64,000 nucleotides of DNA. Source: Terrihalobacillus insolitus. GTDB taxonomy: Bacteria; Bacillota; Bacilli; Bacillales; Amphibacillaceae. A program made the position numbers and the translations under genes. Position 1 is the stretch's first letter, and every line of letters begins with the position of its first letter. Positions 44,470-53,058 of this stretch are shown piece by piece. The stretch covers positions 115,376-179,375 of the forward strand of contig NZ_JAMQKB010000005.1 of NCBI RefSeq assembly GCF_028416575.1, in the 5' to 3' direction. Under the pieces are notes generated by a model. The model worked only from the letters and a program-made list of their open reading frames with translations. It searched no databases and was not told where the DNA came from.

Positions 44470-45084
44470 ATGATTGAAACAATACTAACAGCAGCAGCGG
44501 TTTATGTAGCGACAGGAATTGATTATCTCGTTATATTAATTCTTTTGTTTTCACAAATAAAAAAAGGACAGGAAAAACATATTTGGATAGGAAAGTATGT
44601 TGGAACGGTAATTGTTATAGGAGCAAGTCTTTTAGTTTCTCTAGGAGTTTCGAACTTAGTTCCCCAACAATGGGTTATAGGATTACTTGGACTTTTACCA
44701 CTTTACTTAGGTATAAAAATATGGATTAAAGGAGAAGAGGATGAAGATGAAAGCGAAATTTTGTCCATATTTTCTTCAGGTAGGTTTAATCAGTTATGGA
44801 TGTCAGTCATTTTTATCGTATTGGCTTCCAGTGCGGATGACTTTTCCATTTATGTACCGTATTTCACAACGTTAAATGCGACTGAAATTCTTGTTTCTAT
44901 TATTGTCATTTTAATTATGATTGGTGTTTTACTCTATGTCGGCTATCGTTTAGCCCACTTGAATTTTGTATCGGAAAAAATTGAGAAATATGAACGTTGG
45001 ATTGTACCAATTGTTTTTATAGGATTGGGTATTTATATTATGTTTGAGAACGGTACATTCAATGTTTTATTCTCATTTCTTTAA
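44470..45084 (+). CDS. cadD: CadD-family cadmium resistance transporter
   Basis: A 204-residue membrane protein with about five to six helices and the family traits YVATGIDYLVILILLF near the N-terminus and SSADDFSIYVPYF in the middle. CadD exports or sequesters cadmium. 30 bases downstream of cadC, preceded by GAGGTGA. Immediately followed by the element's right end. Confidence 0.93.
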   Translation: MIETILTAAAVYVATGIDYLVILILLFSQIKKGQEKHIWIGKYVGTVIVIGASLLVSLGVSNLVPQQWVIGLLGLLPLYLGIKIWIKGEEDEDESEILSIFSSGRFNQLWMSVIFIVLASSADDFSIYVPYFTTLNATEILVSIIVILIMIGVLLYVGYRLAHLNFVSEKIEKYERWIVPIVFIGLGIYIMFENGTFNVLFSFL

Positions 45085-45397
45085 AACCACAAACATAATA
45101 AAAGCCAATATATGGGTTTTATCCCTATTCCAGAAACGGTAACAGTAATTGAATAAGAGTTAAGCTTCAATCGGGCGCAATTGTGTAACAATGCGGTCAT
45201 AAAATGGTCAAACTTTTTTATAAAAATTGTATACCAATTCATAAAAAGAAAACCTGTTTTGATCAATCTTTTTTCAAAACGGGTTTTTTTGAATTTGCGC
45301 AAATAATAAGGTTTGTGAGGTGTTTTTTATCAAACTTTATTCTAAAGCCACAGGTTTCATTTGCAAAAACACATAAAAAAAAACCCACCCGGTCACT

Positions 45398-45517
45398 TTA
45401 TATAATCTTTTCTCAGTTTGGCCGCTGGATAGATTATATAAAGCTATAAGGTAGGATTCTTTAAGACTTTTTCTATGCTTAGTTTATCATATAGTACGAA
45501 AAAGTCCAAGAAGAATC
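45398..45517. repeat. Two long inverted repeats upstream of the DnaA-N Rep gene
   Basis: First: TTTATATAATCT (45398-45409) / AGATTATATAAA (45431-45442), a perfect 12-base stem. Second: GATTCTT..GACTTTTTC / GAAAAAGTC..AGAAGAATC (45455-45517). Both lie within 170 bases of the Rep start and may be copy-control or terminator structures. Confidence 0.75.
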
Positions 45518-45568
45518 TCCTTGTTATCTCTATAATATTTATAGGTGGGGAAGAAGGGGAAATGAATA

Positions 45569-46603
45569 ATGGAGAGCTTTGAAGAGGGCTTGCAGCCAAG
45601 TTTGGCAACCGGAGAACATACTAAGTATCGGTATTTCCGTTTTGTTCCAACTGATGTTGTAAGTGAAGTTGAACGAAAGACTAGACGAAAGCATGGAGTT
45701 AAAGAAGAAACAGTAAAGGTTAAACAACATAAGAAAGAGTATTATAGCGAGGAGTCTATTGCTAACTTTCAATTAGAAAGTCATACCAAACTCCTTCCTG
45801 ACATGAATGGAAATAAAACAATTATTAATAATTATCTCTTACGGTTTTGGGGTCCCACGTTTGATCCCAAATGCGGAGGCAACGTAGCTTATACATACAT
45901 AATCTTATTAAGTTATTGTTGGGATAAGGATTATACTTGGATTAGCTTAGATACAATCGCCAAACAAATTACAAGCTCTAAACAGACAGTTCGCAAATAT
46001 TTAGACATCTTAGAGAAATCAGGGTTTATCATCCGTTTCTGGAGAGAACAGGAAGATGATGAACGACTGCAAGGCACTATCCTTATCAAGGTTCGTCAAA
46101 CACTTCCTTTTCTTTCAAGGGAGCAATATAACCAGCTACCAAAATCCTTAAGAAAAGAACATGATCGCTTCTTAAGAAGGATTAAGAAGGAGAGTCAATT
46201 TGAATTTGACCTTTCTCATAATTATGCTGATGTTTATGAGCAACTAAGAGCTGAGGTTATTGATGTTAAAAAACCAACAGGGGTCCTAAAAGAAGAAATT
46301 GAACGAATGGATGAATACCAGGAAGAATATGAAAATGCTAAAATGAAGATGTCTCATAAAGAAGAAGAGCAATGGAATTCGATATTAGAGAGAATAGAGA
46401 CAAAGATCAGTAAACCTTCTTTTGATACCTGGTTCAAAAAAACAGTAGCGTATAAAGATAAAGAGAATCATTGGTTAATATGTCTCCCTAATCAATTCGC
46501 TTATGAATGGGTGGAGAACCGTTATGAACCGTTAATTAAAGAAGTTATGGAAGAGCTAGGTATATTATGTGAAAAATTAACTTTTGATATTTTCGCAGAA
46601 TAA
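45569..46603 (+). CDS. Replication protein with winged-helix and DnaA-N domains
   Basis: A 344-residue protein. Centre: winged helix-turn-helix (WISLDTIAKQITSSKQTVRKYLDILEKSG). C-terminus (about 270-340): a DnaA N-terminal domain (WNSILERIETKISKPSFDTWFKKT, VENRYEPLIKEVM), which in DnaA contacts the DnaB helicase. The pairing implies a Rep that binds its origin and recruits helicase. An iteron array lies immediately downstream. Ribosome site AAGAAGGGG. Confidence 0.82.
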   Translation: MESFEEGLQPSLATGEHTKYRYFRFVPTDVVSEVERKTRRKHGVKEETVKVKQHKKEYYSEESIANFQLESHTKLLPDMNGNKTIINNYLLRFWGPTFDPKCGGNVAYTYIILLSYCWDKDYTWISLDTIAKQITSSKQTVRKYLDILEKSGFIIRFWREQEDDERLQGTILIKVRQTLPFLSREQYNQLPKSLRKEHDRFLRRIKKESQFEFDLSHNYADVYEQLRAEVIDVKKPTGVLKEEIERMDEYQEEYENAKMKMSHKEEEQWNSILERIETKISKPSFDTWFKKTVAYKDKENHWLICLPNQFAYEWVENRYEPLIKEVMEELGILCEKLTFDIFAE

Positions 46604-46618
46604 AAAGTGGGTAAAAGG

Positions 46619-46649
46619 AGAATCCTGTTTAAGACAGGGTTCTTTTTTT
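46619..46649 (+). terminator. Rho-independent terminator
   Basis: GAATCCTGT / ACAGGGTTC stem and a run of seven T, after the DnaA-N Rep gene. Confidence 0.9.
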
Positions 46650-46710
46650 ATCCCCCAATTTACCCACATTTTATCCACTTTAAATAGTAGTAAAATAAAT
46701 CACCCACCCC

Positions 46711-46902
46711 TCAAATAGTTTAACTAGGGGTACTCAAATAATTTGACCAGGGTATTTACCCTAATTTTTGGTAAAAAAGGTGGTCAAATCATTTGAGTAG
46801 GGGAATATATGTTTGCCACTCAAATGATTTGAGTAGGGGTAGTCAAATCATTTGAGTACAACTCCTAAAATGATTTGAGCAGGGGTGGTAAAATAATTTG
46901 AC
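46711..46902. repeat. Iteron array TCAAATNATTTGA (candidate oriV)
   Basis: Seven copies, four perfect palindromes, at about 46711, 46734, 46784, 46820, 46843, 46867 and 46889, many followed by TAGGGG or CAGGG. The 46910-47060 DNA next to them is very AT-rich, as expected of an unwinding element. The array lies directly after the Rep gene at 45569. Confidence 0.9.
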
Positions 46903-47015
46903 CTAATGAATTACTTATCATATGAACTATCAATAATATGCAACACAACTATATTTATTACGAATTGATAACAAGCAAACAAAAATGAATTAGTTTATTA
47001 AATTATTTCTATCTG

Positions 47016-47044
47016 TTGTCGAATCTCCTAATAAACGATATAAT
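47016..47044 (+). promoter_or_regulatory. Sigma-A promoter of leader module C
   Basis: TTGTCG (47016-47021), 17-base spacer, TATAAT (47039-47044). Confidence 0.8.
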
Positions 47045-47074
47045 ACATATATATTGATTTTCTATTTTTTTCTT

Positions 47075-47195
47075 TTGCAATCTCATTATGAGATTAGCGG
47101 GTAATGATTAAACAACTAAGCAGCCTTTGAGGTTGATGGATAAGCGCAATTTTTGTGCCATCTATTAAACTCAAAGGCTTTTTTGTGTTTTATAA
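47075..47195 (+). promoter_or_regulatory. Structured leader RNA, copy C (AGCGGGT motif)
   Basis: Hairpin AATCTC/GAGATT (47079-47095), AGCGGGTAA (47096-47104), linker, then a long hairpin AGCCTTTGAG (47122-47131) / CTCAAAGGCT (47170-47179) with an inner ATGG/CCAT stem, and TTTTTGTGTTTT. The gene for the ArdC-like protein follows. Confidence 0.8.
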
Positions 47196-47298
47196 GCAAA
47201 ATGAGAGTGGATATTAACGAGAACAAATGGGATATTTCCTTATTCCCAGCTTGTTCTCGTTTTTATATATAAAATTTTCTTCAGAAAGGGTGTTTTTA

Positions 47299-48180
47299 TT
47301 GAGTAAAAAAGGGTGGAAGAACAAGGGGAATCGACCTACACAAAAGGAGCGGGTTGAGGAACTGTTAGAAACACTGGAAGAAGGCGTCCTAAACTTTATG
47401 CGATCTCCAGAGCAATTAAAGGCTATTTTGGAAATGAAGGCTCTTATGCCATCATATTCCTTTCGTAACCTAATAGTTGCTAAGGCCCAACTGCCACATG
47501 CTAGTTTCATAGCAAGTTTTAAACGGTGGAATGAACTGGGACGTAAGGTTAAAAAAGGACAAAAAGCACTAAGAATCTTTGCTCCTCGATTTGTGAAAGC
47601 GAAGGATGAGGAAAAAAGCAATGGTGAAGATTACAAATTAATTGGGTTTATAACTGTTCCTGTTTTTGATTATACACAAACAGAAGGAGACCCACTTCCC
47701 ATTGATAAAGTAAAGATTGCACTTGAGGGAGATTGTCCTGAAGCACGAGAAATCATCTCTTTAGCGGAAAAGGTAGCTGAAGCAGATAATTGTCCCATCA
47801 CATATGGTGATACCGGAGTTGCAAATGGTTTCTACAGTCCAATGGAACATTCAATCACTGTTTCATCCGAACTTTCCATAAACCATCGTTGTAAAACATT
47901 GGTTCATGAGTTAGTTCACAGTATTGTTGATCGCTTTAATCTCAAAAGCTCTAAAAAAGAGCAAGAGGTTGTAGCGGAAGGAACAGCATTTGTTGTATGC
48001 TCCTATTTCGGACTCGATACTTCGGATTATTCGTTTCAATATGTTAAATCCTGGAGTAAGGAAGATGATGAAGCTGTTATGAAATTCGGTACTAAAATAT
48101 GTGATACAGCTGCAAAGATCATTCAACAATTTGAAGCATTAAAAGAAGAAGAACAGGATGAAGATCTAAAAACAGCTTAA
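47299..48180 (+). CDS. ArdC-like antirestriction/metallopeptidase protein
   Basis: A 293-residue protein (TTG start after AAAGGG). The N-terminal ArdC-type single-stranded-DNA-binding domain (SFRNLIVAKAQLPHASFIA, WNELGRKVKKGQKALRIFAP) is followed by a metallopeptidase-like domain with HELVH at 203-207. ArdC protects incoming plasmid DNA from restriction. Directly controlled by leader module C, so it is probably made early on entry. Confidence 0.85.
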   Translation: MSKKGWKNKGNRPTQKERVEELLETLEEGVLNFMRSPEQLKAILEMKALMPSYSFRNLIVAKAQLPHASFIASFKRWNELGRKVKKGQKALRIFAPRFVKAKDEEKSNGEDYKLIGFITVPVFDYTQTEGDPLPIDKVKIALEGDCPEAREIISLAEKVAEADNCPITYGDTGVANGFYSPMEHSITVSSELSINHRCKTLVHELVHSIVDRFNLKSSKKEQEVVAEGTAFVVCSYFGLDTSDYSFQYVKSWSKEDDEAVMKFGTKICDTAAKIIQQFEALKEEEQDEDLKTA

Positions 48181-48216
48181 ATCTTTAAGAGGTGAAAAAA
48201 TATTTACAAAATTACA

Positions 48217-48245
48217 TTGTAAATAGGAACATTTGTTCGTATAAT
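48217..48245 (+). promoter_or_regulatory. Promoter with an inverted repeat at the -35
   Basis: TTGTAA (48217-48222), 17-base spacer, TATAAT (48240-48245). TTTACA...TGTAAA (48204-48223) overlaps the -35 and may be an operator. Confidence 0.7.
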
Positions 48246-48280
48246 AAACATGAATAAGGGAGGTGTATCCCTATCTTTTG

Positions 48281-48332
48281 AGTATAGATAGGGGTGCACA
48301 TAGCCCCTATCTATACTTTTAGGTAGGGAGCA
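48281..48332 (+). promoter_or_regulatory. Leader hairpin of the second type
   Basis: AGTATAGATAGGGG / CCCCTATCTATACT, a perfect 14-base stem, followed by GTAGGGAGC near the next start. It resembles the arrangement at 31552-31612. Confidence 0.6.
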
Positions 48333-48335
48333 TAA

Positions 48336-48536
48336 ATGAGCGTAATTCAATGGAACAAAGTTAAAGAAACACCAGAGAATCCTAAAATGTTAGAGGTTTA
48401 CCTAGAACAGGCTTGGCAAGATGCTTTCTGTTATGCCCTGGCTGTAGAAGAGCCGGAAAAAGACTGGATGAATCCTAAGCTTTTAGTCGCTATAATTTCC
48501 GGAAATGACTCAACACGCAATGAAAGCAGCGATTGA
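48336..48536 (+). CDS. Small hypothetical protein
   Basis: A 66-residue protein (MSVIQWNKVKETPENPKMLE) whose ribosome site is the GTAGGGAGC downstream of the leader hairpin. It overlaps the helicase gene by 32 bases. Function unknown; translational coupling with the helicase is likely. Confidence 0.65.
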   Translation: MSVIQWNKVKETPENPKMLEVYLEQAWQDAFCYALAVEEPEKDWMNPKLLVAIISGNDSTRNESSD

Positions 48537-50550
48537 TATTGGAAGTAACGGTCTTCACTTTGGCTATGGGGAAAAGCAACTTACTGATTATGAGTTTAAA
48601 AGTGAATTCCAAATCGTATCAGAAAAAGGTTCTTATGAAAAATTCCCAATTACTATTAGCCAAAACCGCAAAGCCTTAGCAATTGTCCATGACAAACTGC
48701 TAGGTAATGACGAATATATCCTTTCCTTTGAAGGAGATCCTGCTGAAGATATACGTCAAGTTTTAGGTGGAGGTAAATACGGGTTACACATCTTACCAGA
48801 ATGGAAAGAAACCGTATTTAACGAATTGTCGAACCGAGGATACTTGGAAGACATAGACTTCTATTATGATAAAGGATTATTTCCAAATGGCTTCTCTTTG
48901 TTGAAATTGAATATTGAGGAAGAACAAGCGGATGATCTGATATCAGAATTGATAAAACAGGGTGAGCTGAAGTTTCCAAATGAGGGAAATGGAAAGGCGC
49001 TCGAGGAAGTAAATGACCTAACTAGCTATATGGGTGACTATGTCAACGATATGGTTGGAAAAGTATCTGAGCAAGTCCAACCAACCCATAATCCAATGAC
49101 AGACAACAGCTTTTCGCACTTTGATTCATATAAGCGTCCGCTGTTCCCTGTACAAGCTCATGTTTCAACCGCGGTGTCTAAACGGCTAAGGGAACAAAAG
49201 AGTCTAATTATCCAAGGGGAAATGTCTACCGGTAAAACCACAATGCTTGTAGGGTTAACCGATGCTTATCATAAAGAGCAGGGTAAAAAAGGCTATTTTG
49301 CTTGTGTGATGGTACCGCCATCTTTAACTAAGAAATGGCCAGAGGAAATAAAAGAGATAATTCCTGAAGCGAATGTTCATGTTATCAGCAAGACGGAACA
49401 ATTAATTAATTACCATGCTGAATGGACAAAAGCAGGCCGGAAGAAACCGAATAGACCAACCTACTTTGTCATTAGTTTTACAACTATGAGAGGGGATTGT
49501 GCTATTGAACCGGTAGTGGAATTTACTAGAAAGAAAACTGATGTTCAAATTCAAAATAATTTGCTGCCGTACCGTTATGGATATTACTGTCCAGATTGCG
49601 GAGAAGCTCACCAAGTTGTTGAGTCTACAGATGTGCAAATGAATGAGAACGGTGAGGAAGAAACAACCAAAAATAAACGTGCCATGGGTCCTGAAGAATT
49701 TGGTTCTTCAAGAAGACTCCATAACAGCCAAAATCCAGCGAATGCTTTTTGTTCTGAGTGTGGATCTAGCCTTTGGACAAAACGTGTACCAACTCGATAT
49801 GGTTCTTTCAAAGAATGGGCTGAATACGAGAACAAACTGGTACATGCCTTAAAAGATGGAAATACACGTCTTGCAAAGAATATCCAAAACACTCAACAGG
49901 AAATTCCTAAAGCGAAAGGAAAGCCGAGAAGGATCGCAACTATTGAATATATCCGGAGAAAGATGAAAAATTTCTTCGATATAGCCTTGGTTGATGAAAT
50001 CCATGAACTGAAGTCTGGTATGTCAGCTCAAGGAAATTCTTTAGGTAGCCTTGTTGCTTCTAGTAAGAAAGTAGTTGGTGGTACTGGTACTTTATTCGGC
50101 GGAAAAGCAGAGGATGTCTATTATCTGCTATGGAGACTGTTCCCACATGTTATGGTACAGAATGGCTTTAAATATTCAGAGGTGCGTAAATGGAATGAAG
50201 AATATGGCAATATTGAAACCACTACCGTTAACTTTGATGACAAAGGAGAATACTCCAATAAACAAAGTAGAGGCGGAACAAAACGAACAGAAAAAGTACT
50301 ACCTGGTATCTCACCATTTGTGTTTGGTAAATTCTTGGTACAAAACACATTGTTGGTTCGTTTGGTGGATGTATGGCCAGATCCAGTTGAATTAGTCAAT
50401 GTTCCGACTATCCTTGTCGATATGGATACTGATTTAAAAAGGTCATACGACGAAATGGTGTTTGAGTTTGAACGTCAAATTGACTCACGAGAAGATGGAC
50501 ATAAATTATACCTTCCGTTGACGCAAACAGGTATTGCATATCCGGATAAT
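48505..50550 (+). CDS. SNF2/DEAD-like helicase, exon 1
   Basis: First 682 residues of a helicase of about 1058 residues interrupted by a group II intron. Walker A GEMSTGKTT (238-246), a zinc-ribbon insertion with CPDC (362-365) and CSEC (416-419), and Walker B DEIH (497-500). An ATG at 48520 is an alternative start. The exon ends at AYPDN. Unspliced, translation would stop 4 codons into the intron. Role is probably DNA remodelling during plasmid replication or transfer. Confidence 0.85.
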
Positions 50551-53058
50551 GTGCGCCTGTAACGGCTTTATTAAGATAGTGGAAAGTAACGCAACCACTA
50601 GGAGAAATCAAACCAAAAACTAAAAGCTTCAACTCCTATCACCAACCGAAGTTAGGCTATAAAGTAGCAATTTATAGTCTCCAAAGGCATGAGGGAAACC
50701 AACAAGGCTGAACATAGCATGGCGGTAAAGCCCTAACCAGGATTTAGTGATATATGGTCTAGTGGGTAAGGGCAAGGTGAAAAGATGCGAACGAGGATTA
50801 AAGCTATACTGCTTGAACCATAATCAGAGGAAGTCAGTGGGAAGACCTTACCGAAAGTCACTGAAACGGTAAGCACTCATTTGTCGGAGGTTTTGGATTA
50901 TCGAATGTCTGATAGGTTTGAAAATGAGTGTCCATATGCGTACGCATAAAATGATGAAAGTGGAATCCGACATCGCGACAAGCGTGTCTAATATAAGCTA
51001 AGCAGGGATTACCTAAGTAGGAGAGCCAAAAATTTGGCTATGTCATGCTAAAGAGACTGAAAATCCTATACGGTAACAGAGCATTCGTAGTAGTCCGAGC
51101 TAGGGAAAGCCTAGTACATGGCGAAGGAATGCAGCTTTTCAGCTTATCAAACAAAATTGGGGAGGTGCTGACAGCACTATGCAAAATCCAAAAGTAGTTT
51201 TAAGCAATTTGGCTAATAAAACTAACGAGAACTATAAACATACTAGAATTTACCGACAACTGTTTAACGAAGAGTTTTACCTTCTTGCGTATAGCAATAT
51301 CTATCACAAAGAAGGAAATATGACGGAAGGAACCGACGGGGAAACAATTGATGGATTCAGCTTAGATAAAGTACAAAAACTTATTGAAAAGCTAAAAGAC
51401 TTCAGTTATCAACCCAACCCAGCTCGGAGAGTAGAAATCCCGAAGAAAAATGGCTCTAAAAGACCATTGGGCATACCTTCTTTTCAGGATAAGTTGTTAC
51501 AGGAAGTTATAAGGATGATTCTTGAAGCTATTTTCGAAAATCACTTTTCCGACAACTCACACAGCTTTAGACCAAGAAGAAGCACTCACACAGCATTAAA
51601 ACAAGTCGAGAAAAAATTTCATGGAGTTAGATGGTTTGTTGAAGGTGATATCAAAGGTTTCTTTGATAATATCGACCACCATGTACTAGTTTCGTTGCTT
51701 AGGAAAAAAATCCAAGATGAAAGATTCATAGACCTTATCTGGAAATTTCTTAAAGCTGGATATATGAAAGACTGGCAATTCCATAAAACCTATAGTGGAA
51801 CACCACAAGGCGGGATAATCAGCCCTGTTCTTTCTAATATATACCTCAATGAACTGGACAAATTCATGAATGAATTACAAACCCGTTTTAACCATGGCAA
51901 AGGCAGGACTCGTAACAAAGAGTATCGTGCAGTCGAATGGAAAAAACAGACCCTAAAAAAGAAAATTGAAACCCTCGACAAAGAATCACCAGAAAGGGAA
52001 CAACTCATAAAAGACTATAAGAAACTCTCAGCAGAAATGAGAAAACATAGTCCATACAATGAAATGGACCCAAATTTTAAGCGATTAAGCTATGTGAGAT
52101 ATGCAGACGATTTTCTTATTGGTATTAACGGAAGCAAAGAAGATGCCCAAAAAGTCAAACATGAGATAAAGGAATGGCTACAAAGCACTCTACAAATCGA
52201 ACTGTCCGATGAGAAGACTCTCATCACCCACAGCGAAAAGCCGGCAAAATTTCTTGGATATGAAGTCTCGGTAAGAAGAGATGAATCATTTAAGAAAGTT
52301 GCAAATGGGATGACTAAAAGAGTATGGAGTTATACCGTCAAACTATCAGTGCCAGCTAATGTTGTAAGAGATAAGCTCCTCAAGCTAAACGCCATTAAGA
52401 TGAAAGGAAACAAATGGGAATTCATTCATCGCAAGGAGTTAACAAATCTAGATGACCTTGAAATTTTCAATATTTACAATGCCGAAATCAGAGGTTTATA
52501 CAACTATTACAAGCTAGCCTTCAATGTGCCAATGCAAATGGATACTTTCCACCACATGATGAAGTACAGCCTTCTCAAAACGTTGGCTTCCAAGTACCAA
52601 ATCTCTGTAGTGAGGGTAATAGAGAAATTTGCCATTGGAAAAGATATCGCGGTTAAGTACCAAACAAAAAAAGGTGAAAGAACTTCTTTCTTCTACAATA
52701 AAGGTTTCAAAAGAGTACGTGAATTGGACTCGAAAGCTATTGCAATGGATGAAATTCCAAACAATACCTACGGAACCCGGAACAGTCTCATTGAGCGCCT
52801 TAATGCAGAAGAATGTGAACATTGCGGTAAGAAGGGCAAGGTTGAAGTTCACCACGTTAGGAAACTAAAAAATCTAAAAGGCAAAAAACGTTGGGAAAAA
52901 CTCATGATTGCAAGAAAAAGAAAGACTCTTGTTCTTTGTGAGCAATGCCACGTTGATTTACATGCCGGAAGACTAGATTAATAGCCAAAGAAAAGTGGAG
53001 AGCCGGATACGCGGAGACGTGTAAGTCCGGTTCGGAGGGGAGCGTTTGGAAACCTAAC
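50551..53058 (+). mobile_element. Group II intron (2508 bp)
   Basis: Begins GTGCGCC, the group II 5' consensus, at 50551. Domain V-like GAGCCGGATACGCGG ... GTCCGGTTC lies at about 52999-53033. The 3' end is placed after CCTAAC at 53058 because it ends in AC, follows domain V, and rejoins the helicase in frame (PDN then IEIWQGAGRLPYP). It encodes a full LtrA protein. The orientation is that of the interrupted gene, so splicing can restore the helicase. Confidence 0.9.
51179..52981 (+). CDS. ltrA: Group II intron reverse transcriptase/maturase
   Basis: A 600-residue intron-encoded protein: RT domain with GTPQGGIISPVLSNIYL and catalytic YADD (308-311), maturase domain X, and a C-terminal HNH endonuclease (CEHCGKKGKVEVHHVRKLKN ... 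CEQCHVDLHAG). All parts look intact, so the intron should be capable of splicing and retrohoming. It lies within intron domain IV. Confidence 0.96.
   Translation: MQNPKVVLSNLANKTNENYKHTRIYRQLFNEEFYLLAYSNIYHKEGNMTEGTDGETIDGFSLDKVQKLIEKLKDFSYQPNPARRVEIPKKNGSKRPLGIPSFQDKLLQEVIRMILEAIFENHFSDNSHSFRPRRSTHTALKQVEKKFHGVRWFVEGDIKGFFDNIDHHVLVSLLRKKIQDERFIDLIWKFLKAGYMKDWQFHKTYSGTPQGGIISPVLSNIYLNELDKFMNELQTRFNHGKGRTRNKEYRAVEWKKQTLKKKIETLDKESPEREQLIKDYKKLSAEMRKHSPYNEMDPNFKRLSYVRYADDFLIGINGSKEDAQKVKHEIKEWLQSTLQIELSDEKTLITHSEKPAKFLGYEVSVRRDESFKKVANGMTKRVWSYTVKLSVPANVVRDKLLKLNAIKMKGNKWEFIHRKELTNLDDLEIFNIYNAEIRGLYNYYKLAFNVPMQMDTFHHMMKYSLLKTLASKYQISVVRVIEKFAIGKDIAVKYQTKKGERTSFFYNKGFKRVRELDSKAIAMDEIPNNTYGTRNSLIERLNAEECEHCGKKGKVEVHHVRKLKNLKGKKRWEKLMIARKRKTLVLCEQCHVDLHAGRLD

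Larger units (their letters stand above)
43751..45352 (+). mobile_element. Complete transposase-less Tn7-like element carrying cadC-cadD
   Basis: Left terminus TGTGG (43751-43755), right terminus CCACA (45348-45352), flanked on both sides by GGTTT (43746-43750 and 45353-45357), a perfect 5-bp target duplication. The left side has four adjacent 20-base TnsB-like sites (43761, 43781, 43801, 43821). The right side has three dispersed sites (about 45208, 45257, 45324) in inverted orientation. This four-plus-three layout is that of Tn7R and Tn7L. The cargo is a cadmium-type regulator and transporter. No transposition gene is inside. Confidence 0.93.
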
